The notes under the pieces: model-generated
Told to the model about the DNA's origin: nothing
Databases searched by the model: none
The model's input: only the letters and a program-made list of their open reading frames with translations
In this document: piece after piece, positions 32,758 to 46,500 of the stretch
Layout: each line of letters starts with the position of its first letter
Numbering within the stretch: the first letter of the stretch is position 1
NCBI GenBank assembly: GCA_946811695.1
Contig: OX328131.1
Span: 6,823,826 to 6,887,825 of the forward strand
Direction: 5' to 3'
Source: Gonocerus acuteangulatus
Lineage: Eukaryota > Arthropoda > Insecta > Hemiptera > Coreidae
Length of the DNA stretch: 64,000 nt
Program-made: the position numbers and the translations under genes

Positions 32758-35700
32758 ATAATATTTTTAGAAATGTGGCCACACGTTGGTAGCGTCAATA
32801 TGTTATAATATTTAAAGAATAAAGAAGAAATTATTTATATTTATACGATTTGAATAGATAATTGCGCCGCGTTGGGTCGCCAAAATGTTATAATATTAAA
32901 GAATAAAGAAAATTTTATAATAATTTATGTTAGAAACTCTTTATCTCAGGGTTAGAGTTCGATTTTCAGTAAAGTAACACAAAAAACCATTTTACATAAG
33001 AAAAAAACTCATAGATAAGTTAAATTTCGAATTAGACAAACAAGCATTACCTGATATAAAAGCCAAATCTGGAACCAACCTCAGAGAACAGGATCTTCGT
33101 TACAGAAACAGCTTCCTTTTAACTCAACAGCCTGCACTGCTTTCAAAAAGACTGGACCACTGTACAACAAACTGTAACTGTCTCTTGTAACCGACTCTCA
33201 TGTGAAACTGGAGCCACCTTTTCACAGACTTTAACTGTAACAGACTGTAGCTCCGCACTATTCGGTGGCTATCGACAGAGTGACTCAACTTTCATGGCGG
33301 GAGCGTCATACCGTTATCCACTGCTACCTGTATGGACTGCTAGACCAATATAACAAATAATAATTGTTTATCACAATGAATCTAACATATCAATGAGCTT
33401 TATTGGATTTTCCGGATTTTCTGTGTTAGTTTTTAATTTAGAACTTTTAATTTTTTATGAAGTTAATATAAGAAAAAATTTATTTGTTTTTTATTTTCCG
33501 CAAACCTTGTATTCGTCTTTTCCCGCCTTTTTTATACCTTTAACGTTTATTCGAATTTAAAAATTTTAAATATGTAATGTAAAATATCATTACATTTGCA
33601 CTTCTGTCAAAAAAAAAAATAATAAAAAAAATGATTTATGCTCGGTAGCTTATCTAAAAATGTTAAAATTATTTTGAAATTTTATAAAATTTAATTTTGC
33701 TGGTCAACGTGGTCCAAAAGTAGGTCGTCATTTGCTGGGTAAAACTTTTTTAACATACTGGCATGAAACATCCCTCGGTGAAATCCATTGTTGCTTTCCA
33801 AAACGTAAGTAAATTTTGAAATTTTTTCTTTAATTTTGTATGGTCCTTCATATAAAGGTAGTAATTTAGCATTTAATTCTCCTTTTTTAGGAATTCTCAT
33901 TGCCTTGACAAGTACCTGATCGTTGATCTTGAAAGAAGAGTATTTTGTAATTTTATTATTTAGGATTTCTTTTTTATCCTTTAATTTTTGAAAATTGTTT
34001 TTAATTTTTTGTTCTATTTCCTCTAACGTAATAATGGTATCTTGGTTTACATCCTCTCCAATATAAAAGTCCCAAAATCTTCTTGGTTTAATGCCATACA
34101 TAGCCTCAATTGGGGTAAATCCTGTTGTAACATGATAGATTGTATTTATGCAGTTTTCTATTTTTTCTACATTTGTTGCCCAAATATGATGATCTTTGTT
34201 TATAATATTTCTTAAATACGTAAGAATATCTCTATTTGTTCTTTCGGAATTGTTTCCACATGGGTGCCTAATCGATGTTAAAATTCTTTTAATTTTGTAT
34301 TTATTTAGGAAAGATTCCCATTTCGGTGAGGTAAAAATTGTAGCGTTATCGCTTAAACATTTATTTGGTATTCCAACATCATCAAAAAATAGTTTCATTG
34401 ACTTTATTGTTTCTCTTAAATTTGCTTTTCTGGTAGGGTATAATTTTGTTAATTTAGTAAAATTGTCTAAAATAACGAGTATATAACGGTGTCCTCTACT
34501 TGCGGTCAATGGTCCAAGGTAATCAATCGAAATAAGATCCAGTCGGCTTGCAGGAATAATAGTTTGTTCAGGCACCTTGTTCATTTTTCCTGATTTATTG
34601 AATTGACAATTTAAGCATTTGTTAATTTCATTATTAATAATTTTTCTTAATTTTGGGAAAATAAAACGTTCTCTTATTATTTGGTAGCATTTTGTTACTC
34701 CAATATGGCAAAACCTTTCATGAACTATATTAATTAAATTTTTCACGTCTTTCAAAGTCGGAATTATAAAAAAATTGTTTTTATACTTCTTATGAATTAT
34801 ATTATTTATAATTTGGTAAGCATCAGGTTTCTCCTGTAAATTTTTATTTATTGTTTCATCTTCTTCTTGATGTTTGATTAAATTTTGGAAAAATGTGTCA
34901 AGGTTGATGTTATTTATCTGAAAATCTTTTGTTTTAAAACTGTTTATCAAAGGTATACGGCTCAGATAGTCTGCTAAGAAATTTTCTTTCCCAGGTATAT
35001 GTTCGTATGTTAAAGGCAAATTGTTTAAAAAGTTGATCCATCTTAATATTCTATCAGGAGGATTTTTACATGATTGCATAAATATTATAGATTTGCAGTC
35101 AGTTCTAATGGTAGTTGGATATCCTGCAATTATGGAATAAAATTTTTTAATTGCGTGAATTATGGCTAAAACTTCTTTTTCAGTGCTATAATAATTTACT
35201 TCGGCTGCCTTGTATGATTTGCTACAAAATCCTATTACTTTCTTATCATTTTCTGTTCCAATTTGGTATAATATCCCACCAGATGAAAAATTTGATGCAT
35301 CGGTTTCCAAATAAAATCTTTTATTAAAATCGGGATATGATAAAATTATATTTTTGTTCAATAAATATTTTAATTTGTCCAAAGCATTTTGATGTTCTTC
35401 TCTCCAAAAAAATCTAATTTTATTTGACGTTAAATTATATAAAGGTCTGGAAATGTTGGCATAATCTGGACAAAATTTATTATAAAAATTGATTAAGCCA
35501 AGGAAACTCTGTAATTCTTTTTTATTTTTTGGCCGTGGAAAATTAACAATGTCTTCAACTTTACTTTGTTCCTTCACAATACCTTTTGTAGTAAGTACAT
35601 ATCCTAAAAAAGGAAGTTCACTTATGAAAAATTTTGATTTTTTTAGGTTTATTGTGACTCCTGCATCTTGAAAAGACTTAAGTAGACTCTGAAGTGTACG

Positions 35701-38700
35701 AATAAATTCATCAAAATTATTTCCATGTACCAGTATGTCGTCTACATAAATTTTTATATTTTTATCCAAATTTTTAGGTATTACCGTTTTAAGTGCTCTT
35801 ATTAAGGAAGCTAAGCTTGAATTTAAACCGAAAGGCATACGTTTATAGGCGTATGTGGAATTTCTGAATTGAAATGCTGTATATTTTCTGCTATTTCGAT
35901 GTAATTTAACTTGCCAGAAACTAGATTTCAAATCTAAAGTTGCCATATAATTTGTATTATTACAATTTGCCAGAATTTCGTCTATATTTGGTGGTGCATC
36001 GTATAGTGGAACAATTCTTTTATTTAAAAACCTTCCATCAAGACAGATTCGAACAGAACCATCCTTTTTCTGTATCAATATTATTGGGTTAACATAGCAT
36101 GAATCTGAAACTTCGATTATTTCTTCCTTTAGCATTTTATTTAACTCTTCTTCTGCCTTGTGTAATAATTTTGGATTTAGTTTATATTGGTATTGTTTAT
36201 ATGGGGTTGTATCAGTCACTTCTAAATAATGTTCATAAGTTCCTATACAACCTATTTCACTTCTAAATAAATTTTCATATTTTACCAATAGTTTCTCAAG
36301 TATTTGAATTTCCTCCTCACTTAATTTTATTATTTTATCACCATCTCTAATTTCATCAATTTTTTGTCTAATTTCATCTACTACATTTATTTCCATTTGG
36401 TTATGATTATTTTTTATCATATCATTTTTTACATCATCCTCATATAAAATGTTATTAATTTCAATATCATTATTTGCAGCTATTAATTTATAAAATGGAA
36501 TTAAATATTGTTGACCCTTTGAAGTTAAATTTACTGTTTGTTTCTTAAAATTTATCTTTGCATTATATCTATTTAGAAAGTCAACCCCTAATATTAATTT
36601 ATTTGTTAAATTTGGCACTATAATTAGGTTAACCTCAAATTGACAATCTTCATATTGTACTTCTATAAATAACTGTTTATTTTCACACTGAGTTCTTTTT
36701 CCGTTTGCTGATACTATATGGGTATTTTTCAATGGTAATATTTTATATTTTGTTAGTTGCTTCCTTATTTGCAAATAATGCTCTTTTTGTATAATACTAA
36801 CTTCACTACCGGAATCTACTAAAAATAAATAATTTTTATTGTTGTTTTTTAACTGTATAAAAGGTAGTTCATTATAGCTAATTTTGTTATGGGATTGTTC
36901 TTCTAAAAAGATATTGTCACTAATGATATTGCTTAAAAAGTAGGTTTGAAATTTATTTTTATGGTCAGAATCGGTTACATTTTGGGTAGTACAATTAGCT
37001 AGTCATAATTCATCTATTTGATTTTGCCTTATTGATTTCTCATCATGTGTCAGTGCTTCGACTGATATTTTATTTAACTCTTTCTCAGTTATCTTTGATT
37101 TATCTTTTAATGCTTGCTCTCTCTCTTTGTTATATCTGTCCTGAAAATATTTTCCATTTCGGTCATTTATTTTTTCATGTTCTGTATTTACACCCTGTTG
37201 GTATTGTGTTTGCGGTCTCCTCCAGTTATCGTATCGTCTATTATAGGTATTGTTGTCATGGTTTGTATTTGACCCATAGTAATTTTGCTTTGGTCCAAAT
37301 CTGTAATCATATCTCCTCTCACTATTATTTTCTGTTCTTTTTTGATCATAAAATTTTTTTTTCGGTACTTGTTCACAACTGTTATGCCTTTCCATCTGCC
37401 TTTGTTCTACGTATGGTTCGTGATTAAAATAATTTTTCTCTGGTCTTTTTAAATCCCTGATAATGGATTCTCTGCCTACATACTGTATAACCTCTAATAA
37501 GTCATTTAAATTATTCACAATTCTATTAAAACAAACATCTCTTACTGTTTTACCAAAATGGCGTATAAAAATACTAGTGGCAGCTTTTTCTTCAAGAAGC
37601 CCCGCAGTCACTATTTTTGTTGCAATCTTTGATAAATATTCCTCTGGAGTAATATTTGTGTATTGCAAATAATTATTTTGTAGTAAATCACTTAAATGTT
37701 CTAAATATCTGTCTCCACAAAATCGGTTTTTGAAAAAAATTTTAAAGTCGTTCCATGTACAAAAAGATTTTTTATTTATAGTATACCATGACTCAGCTGG
37801 TCCTGACAAATAATTTGCTATTTTATCCGAAAATAATTTCCAGTCATCATTGTACAATTTATAATTTTGTTCCAGTTTTTCAATGAATTCATTTGGGTCT
37901 TGTTCATGGAAATTATTAAATATAATTTTGATCTCAACATCTTTAAATTTAGTACCATTAATTTGTCCTTGAATTTGTACATTATTGATTTTTTCATGAA
38001 TTTCTTTGGTTAAATTTGCATTTACTGACTCGATTTTCATGTCGATTTGTTCTATTTTGTTGTTTTGTCCATCCATTCTATCAGTTATAAATTGAACAGA
38101 CTCCTTAATGTTATCACACTTTGCATTACAAATCTGTTCTATTTTGTAAATTTTTTCTTCTTGTTTAAACCCTTCATTTTTTATATCAGCAATATTTTTT
38201 GTGTTTATTTTTTGTTTTTGATCTAAATCATCAATGGAATTTTCTAATCTTTTAACATGCCCATTTATACCTTGTTTTAGCAACTCGATTTTAATGTCTA
38301 TATCTTTAGATATTTTCTTTTCGAAATTATTGAATGATGTTTTAAAATCGTTGAATTGGTTAATTTGGCTGGCTTGTCCTGTTTTTATATCGTTTTTTAT
38401 ATCGTTAATTTGGCTTAGTAATATTTGCAGGACCTCGCCCATAGTATTAGTCATTGGTTCCATAGTATTATCCATTGGTTGTAGGAACTCGCCACTCGCA
38501 ACATCGGCCGTTTCTGAGAATTCAACTTCCTCGCATTGGATGACGTCATCACCAGACGCGTTCTGGCTTCCATTCGAAATACCTAGAATACTATTTTCAG
38601 CCATTTTAATTCACTTATTATTTCTTTACTTAGCCCCACGTTGGGCGCCAAAATGTTATAATATTTTTAGAAATGTGGCCACACGTTGGTAGCGTCAATA

Positions 38701-40479
38701 TGTTATAATATTTAAAGAATAAAGAAGAAATTATTTATATTTATACGATTTGAATAGATAATTGCGCCGCGTTGGGTCGCCAAAATGTTATAATATTAAA
38801 GAATAAAGAAAATTTTATAATAATTTATGTTAGAAACTCTTTATCTCAGGGTTAGAGTTCGATTTTCAGTAAAGTAACACAAAAAACCATTTTACATAAG
38901 AAAAAAACTCATAGATAAGTTAAATTTCGAATTAGACAAACAAGCATTACCTGATATAAAAGCCAAATCTGGAACCAACCTCAGAGAACAGGATCTTCGT
39001 TACAGAAACAGCTTCCTTTTAACTCAACAGCCTGCACTGCTTTCAAAAAGACTGGACCACTGTACAACAAACTGTAACTGTCTCTTGTAACCGACTCTCA
39101 TGTGAAACTGGAGCCACCTTTTCACAGACTTTAACTGTAACAGACTGTAGCTCCGCACTATTCGGTGGCTATCGACAGAGTGACTCAACTTTCATGGCGG
39201 GAGCGTCATACCGTTATCCACTGCTACCTGTATGGACTGCTAGACCAATATAACAAATAATAATTGTTTATCACAATGAATCTAACATATCAATGAGCTT
39301 TATTGGATTTTCCGGATTTTCTGTGTTAGTTTTTAATTTAGAACTTTTAATTTTTTATGAAGTTAATATAAGAAAAAATTTATTTGTTTTTTATTTTCCG
39401 CAAACCTTGTATTCGTCTTTTCCCGCCTTTTTTATACCTTTAACGTTTATTCGAATTTAAAAATTTTAAATATGTAATGTAAAATATCATTACAATATTT
39501 ATATATATATGAAGAGTGGCTTCATATTGGTTTGCACTGGAGGTAGCATCGGCTCGTACAGCTAACAGCCACCAGCTCACTCCCCTTGACTAGCAATCAT
39601 TGGGTTAAACAGATATTTCTGCCAGAACTTACGGAAAAAGTAACATAAAACGTAATGAAAGCCCTTACCTGACAAGCAAGCGCTGCGCCTGAATTGAGAC
39701 CGAAGAGAATAATCGGACGCCCCATATAATCAGACCTCAACTCTGCTAGTTTCGCCCTCGTTGCAGACATCATATGTTCCAGGCTGGTGAGGACTGTTAT
39801 CTTATTGCTAGCTGAAATCAGATAGTACTTTCTTGCAACAACGAATATTCATAATAATTTCATTAAATAAATAACAAACAATTTCTACGAATAACTTACT
39901 GTTCGTATTGACAGGAATAACGTTTCCTATTAGAGATAAATACGGTAGCCATCTTTGTACCCTTTGGCTAGCCTCAGATCCTCCATGACTCCCATAGGGG
40001 ACAATAACAAACAAAGGATTCCCAGGAAGTCTTATCTGAAATTAATAATTAGATAGTTTAGCTTAATATCATTTGTTAATGTATTATTTTGTTCAGTTAA
40101 TAAATGTTATAGTAATTAACGCCAATTATCATGACGGGGGGCAAAGGGATTTGATTCCCACTAGGGGTGGAGGCTTTTATTTCGAAAAAAAGAAAAATGC
40201 ATCAGTAGTAACAGAGTGTCTACAACTTTTCGGAAAGCCAATTTCATGACTTTTTCATGACTCGAAATACTAATTTCAAGCCCATCAAAAAGAAACTAAT
40301 TTTTTTTAAAAAGAAAAAGCCTTAACATATAGTATAAAATTATTTACAACCTTACACGAATACCTGTGTTATCTATAAACCTACAATTTTACATATATTT
40401 AAAACAATTAATGAACTGTATAAAATTTACATAATATGTTAAACAGGTTAGTTACATTAATTTTAAAACTGAAGAAACA

Positions 40480-40532
<53 letters not shown>

Positions 40533-43500
40533 GGTGCATCTGCATCTAGGTCATTAGATTAGAAAATTCCTGCCGGAGGTGGGAATCGAACCCATCATCT
40601 CCCGCTTATGAATCCAAGGAGCTAGCCACTAGACCACGGGAGACCTCTAAGAAACAATGATAATAAAAATTTTAGGGGTCTCCCGTGGTCTAGTGGCTAT
40701 CGCGCTGGATTCATAAGCGGGAGGTGCTGGGTTCGATTCCCACCTCCGGCAGGAATTTTCTCATCTCAGGGCTCGCTGGGAAAATTCCTCGCCGCACCCT
40801 GGTTGTCAGCGCTAATGACCTAGATGTAGATGCGCCGTAAAAAAATAAAAAAATAAATAAAAATAAAAAAAAATAAAAATTTTAGAATGACTATGGAATT
40901 AGCAGCTTCAGAAATATTGATCAATGTTACCAAAAGTCAAGATTTCTAAAAATACGACTAACTAAATATTTCTTGTAATTTTTTTCTTTTTCTCTTATCA
41001 ATGAACATAATTTAGTAAATTAAAGTGTACCATGCCCTGTTTTCAATTTTGTGACTTTTTCGTGCAGTAGACACCTTCAGTAAGAATAGTAATATAGAAG
41101 GGAGCTGGTTTTTAGAATGAAAGTGGTAGCCATTACTAGACCTTTAGAAATGCTCTGACTAAAAAATTTAACATTCATTTTGTATTTCAACATCTCTTCC
41201 CGTTAAAATTCAAAAACTATGCACAACCCTTCATATAAGTGTACAGAACTTGAAATAGTTTTTCCCCTGTCTTAGGGGGATGGACATGCCATTGACTCTC
41301 CTTATAATTGAGTACTACAGGAATTTTAAAAGTTTTAACTTAATGACTACATTCATGACAAAATTTAGATGAAAATGGACTGAATTACAGGTTTGGAGCA
41401 AGTTAGTCCCGTTGACGCTGGATCCCAAGGCTTCTTCAAGAGAAGATTCAATGCATCATGATTGATTTTATGACTCGTCGGTCCAGAAATCATCCTTTCT
41501 ATTAGCGAAGGAAGTTTCTTGTTCAAAGTCTGAAATAAACAAAAAGAATAATTTTAATTATTAAAAAAAAATATGCCAGCTCTTGTAGAATAATAAGATG
41601 AAATAAAAATAATAAATGACCCGAGGAATACACAAAATTGATTTATTGTGGTGGAATTGAAGTAAATATCACATAACGTAGTCTTGTCTACAAATATTGG
41701 TGCTCGATTAACACTCCGATGCTGGCGCCCCTAAAGAACACGGATGCTGGTGCAGGATCTGTAGATCCATTCCCTCAAAATAAATTCCTTAAAAAATATC
41801 CATGATTAGAGAACTCCATGGTTGTGTATGGAATCCTGTTTATTTTTTAAGAGATTTTTTAAAGAACTAGCTGTGCACGCATCTTCATCCACGTGGATAG
41901 TGACTTTGGGCAGCATTTTTTGCATATATCTTTTGGTTTATTTTGTATTATAAACACTGTCGTTTGGGCATTTTAAAAAAATTACTTTACAATAATGCTT
42001 CTCTATACACAATATTAGACGTATAGCCATTGGGGATCAAAGATATGAGGCTGCTAGGATTGCTAACACATAAAGGTGACCCCGTGAAAAACTGCTAATA
42101 CTTAGATCCACACCCACAACTTTTAGCGTCTGACCTTGGGCTTTATTAATTGTCATCACGAAACATACACTCACAAATAATTTAATCCTACACTACTTTT
42201 GTAAAAGCCAATTTCGTGACTTTTTCATGACTTGAAATGAAAATTTCATGCCCACTAAAAAGAAACTAATTTCTAGGTTTAGCATACAATTATTTGGAAC
42301 CTTACCCGGATTATTGTGATATCTATAAACATACAATTGTACAGACATTTAAAATAAAATAATAAAACAGTGTATAATATACATCATATATTAGAGAGAA
42401 TAATAAAATTAATCTTATTGTGAACAAACGATGATGATACAATTTTTAGGATATCTATGGAATTAGCAGCCCCAAAAATATTGAATAATGGTAGCAGAAT
42501 TCAAAATTTCTAAACTCTTACTAACTAAATATTAATGACAATGTTTACAATTTATTAAATTAAAGCATACACAATTTCAATATGTAAGTCTGCATGAAAA
42601 AACTCTAAATATGAACACAGAAAAATAAAAATATATGTAAATAATGGATAATTATGCGCGGAAGTCCCAGGATTACATTAAGACTTCGGTAAAACTGATA
42701 TTTTGCATCATGGTTTCAAAATCAATGTCTTTTTCCTGCTTCTCATGCCCTATAAGAAAGATAATACATATAATTAAAAACTTACCTGTAGAATGTCTAT
42801 ATAACAGATTAAATAATCCATATCGAGAGTTTCTAGAAGGAAATTATGAATCCATTGAATGATTTTTGGCTTCCACATTATAGCAGCCATTGTAGTCCTA
42901 AAGCGTCTTGCTGATTTGTCGAGAGCAATTCTTCTTAAAGCCGCCTCGTTCCAATTCGACTTGTACGTGAGCCTTGCGAGTTTCTCTATGTGGAGTATCT
43001 TCAATACTTTATCGAAGATACGACTCTGAGAGTACGTCCAGTCATTTCTAACGCAGAAAAAGGATCAAGCTGTAATATTAATTTAAAAACACCTTTGCTT
43101 AAAATTGTATGGAGCTAAACTGCTCCATATAATTTGAACAGTATTTCTTTTTTTTTTTTAGATTACTTTTTAACTACTACTAATAAGATAATTGAGTCAG
43201 CTATTCATTCATTTAAATTTTAACGTACATTATAATTAACTTAGAATTTTAGGATGGGTTGTCTATAGGTCACCACCCTTAACTAGCTAGGATAGGGCTG
43301 ATGCCTTTTCTTTTTTCCAAAGAATAGCCACCACCTCATAGTGGAAATCGAACCCACGATCCTTGGAGCGGAGTGGCTAAGTGCTCATGCCTTAACACTC
43401 ACGGCCAACGGGCTTCCAGATATTCATTAGAAAAATAAAAGTGCAAATATATTAAACACTAGACATATAAACAAAATGTGTGTCGACGTGTCTAAAAAAT

Positions 43501-46500
43501 ACCAAAGGAAGTTCTTGCATTCTCTGAACCATCTAAGTCAACAGTGACACATGAAATGTATGATGTCTCCCAGATGATGTAAGTCAAGAGGCTAATGTTA
43601 TTTTGTATTTCTACATGTTACCCTTGCCAAGGAATGCGTTTAGTTCCTTGGCGACTTAGTTACACCTTCCTTTTTTCACAAAATATTAGCACCTACATTA
43701 ATCATACTAAACCTACAACTTTGATATATGGATCAAGCTACCAATTGGCCACAGAGTACATTTATATAGTAATCTGATGTATCATTTCTAATTTTACAAT
43801 AAAAGTCACTGTTAATTTTAAAAGTTTAACCATTAATTATGTCCAACAGTATCTGTAATAATTTAATATTTAGATTTATTTAACAGCAGAATAATTGAGG
43901 AATAATATACCTGTCAATTTTATTTTCCCAGTCCGGATCACCTGGATCTGCTCGAAGGACTGAGACGAGCCTAGTAGTTTCGTCCATCATCTGTTGAGCT
44001 TTAGGCAGATCGTAAGGAGGAATGCTGTCTTTGCCAGTCTCGACAGGATCGATACAATCCACACCACCTCCCCTGAATAATCAACAAACATTATTTAGTT
44101 TTAAACAAAAATTTTATAATTTAAGAATAGCAGTATAGTTCATTAGTTTTCAACATTCTGATTTCCTTCTTTTTCTAGTAAAAACAAATGGTAGTTTCTT
44201 TGTACAAATTTGGTCAAAAATCATTCCTATTTGAATAATCATTTCTTCATGAAGAAAAATTATTACAATAATAATCAATAAGATTTTAATTCTTTCCCCA
44301 AATTCCTTCAAACAAGAAATAATAAATATTATTAATACCTTTTTTTTTAAAAAGAATAAAATAAAATTGAATAGCAAAATGTATGCATTAACTATAGAAC
44401 GGTCAAAAAATTAATTATGATTACCTCAGATTTTTATGTTCCCAATGTTAAAAATGTTGTCCTACAATTTCCACATTGTTTCAACTGAAGAAGTTAGCCA
44501 ATGCTAATGGGCCAAGCATATTGGAAAAGCAAGAGCTAACTAAATTATTAACCCTTTCTCTACCATTGACTGCTCCAGCAGTCTAGAGGGGCTGAGACCT
44601 GTGTCCTGTGAGATGTGTACAAGTCAGAGGAATGACGGGACCCAGGACTTCTCCAGCAGTCGAGAGCTCCTCATATTTCTCACTGTCTTCTCTTCTCATT
44701 TCTGGACTTCAGAGTTATCTAGCGTTACCGTAGCGTACTTCTAGTATTACTATCTGTCACTAGAGGGTATTTGAATCAATTCGTTGGCCGTGTGAGCTAT
44801 TCAAGCGAATTACAATTCGTTACCCTCTCCTTGCCAATTTACCGTAAGTTCTAATATTTCTGTCCATCCTCAATAGCATGTTTACTGAGTTTTAACCCAG
44901 TCGATACGACGCCCGAGAATACTCGCCAGAGAAAGATGTTCCTCAGAGGTGACGCCCGAGTATTCTCCTCACAGCTGTATCTCTTGATTCCGAGCCTTCT
45001 TTAGCCTTGAGCGTGTACAGAGTGCTCTAGCAGGATTGGGGGATAATTCCTGGTTTAACCCTTAACTGGTAACATGCAAATTTTGAACTTTATAAGTACC
45101 ATGCGTCTGTGAGACGTGTGCACAGTAAAAATGTTCTTAGGGCATTTTTTTAGTGAAACTGTAAATAATAAAGGAGTAGCTTATTATAATAATAAATAAA
45201 AAACATATTCATTGCTATATTTAAAAATCACGTCTAAAAACAAGCTGTGGTTTCAGAATGAAGTAGAAAGAGAAATAAAGGGAAGAAAACTAAGTAAACT
45301 TTGTTTTAAATGCTTATTGTAGGTTTGCTGCGTACCTCACTTGTAGTAAATAAATCGTTTCAAGTAATACACGTCGTCGTTTACGTAAGAAAAACATGAA
45401 AATGATGATTATTAACGAGCGCGTGATGATTAGTAAGTAAAAAAAAAAAAAAAAAAAAAAATACGGGTGCGCTCAAGGAGAGGGAGTTTGGTCCGCCTGT
45501 GGAGGGAATAGGCAGCTAGCCCACGTTGCATCGAAAAGGTTAAGTATGTATTTCACTTGTTTACTATTCATAACATAAAGGACAAATGGTAAACAGACAT
45601 TTTTTTTTTTACACGCATACAATATAATTTTTTTATAACTTTCTTTTAAATAAAGTTAATCAACTTAAAAATAATTCAAACACAAAATCAATTAAAGATA
45701 AATAAAAATGAATAATGATAGCGAAAAAAACAAAAATCAGAATTATAAGAGATGAGTTTTATTTGGCGACGAGATCGCTCAAAGTCTAGGCGCTATAAGC
45801 AAGGGTAAAGAATCCCATACAGGAGACCCAAGACTGGATGCTAGTATCCCGCACAGGAAAACCCTTCATCGTTCGTCTCTCTAGATACGGAAAGGGTTAA
45901 TGAAGAGAAGTCAATTCCATTTCCAATGGCTGGTATAGAAATACATCAATTACTCTATTTAAGAAAAAAGAAAAGAAAATTACTCACCATGAAACATTGT
46001 TTTGCCTGTTATGATTCCAGAAGAGCCTTTTCGCAGGTTTGGCAAAGCAGTTATCTGGCCTGTAGTTCCATGGGAGGGAATAGGAGTGGTCAATTTCTAC
46101 ATGATTCAACACCTCGGGCTAGAAGAAAGGTACTTTTTGAACAAATAAAATGTAATACTTAGGACTAAATTGACATTTTTTATGGTAAAAGAAATGTCAA
46201 AACACAGCTTAGAACTTATCAAATATTATCAGTATTAATCGTTATCCAACAACTTATTAACCTCTCAACAATTTTTCTTGTTCTTGTTTAGGCAGAAGAC
46301 AATAAAACAAAATTAAATCTTAAACACATTCATAAATAAAAAAATGGAGACCCGATGGCCGTGAGGGTTAAGGCGCGAGCACTTAACACTCCGTGCCAAA
46401 GGTCGTGGGTTCAATTCCCACTAGGGGTGCTGGGGCACTGCTTTTCACACCCCCATAAATGCGTCTAGAGTGCTGGGGCACTGCTTTTCACACCCCCATA

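Larger units (their letters stand above)
32754..39494 (-). mobile_element. Complete Ty3/gypsy LTR retrotransposon in KANSL3 intron 8
   Basis: Two 841-bp LTRs (32754-33594, 38654-39494) appear identical by eye; the insertion is flanked by ATAT (32750-32753, 39495-39498). On -: 5' LTR, PBS, gag, pol (protease, RT, RNase H, integrase), 3' LTR; no env frame. It lies in the same orientation as KANSL3. Identical LTRs and undamaged frames mean a recent insertion. Its LTR polyadenylation signals could shorten KANSL3 transcripts, but that is inference. Confidence 0.96.
40213..41078. mobile_element. CAGGGTGTCTAC-family element, copy D, with two nested SINEs
   Basis: CAGAGTGTCTACAACTTTTC to GCAGTAGACACCTTC with an exact AGTAA duplication (40208-40212, 41079-41083). 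Hosts two SINE-A copies in opposite orientations. Lies in KANSL3 intron 6. Confidence 0.82.

Noticed and set aside
40678..40752. A functional tRNA gene
   Set aside because: Box A and B are present but the body continues into a SINE with an A-rich tail and the family is dispersed.
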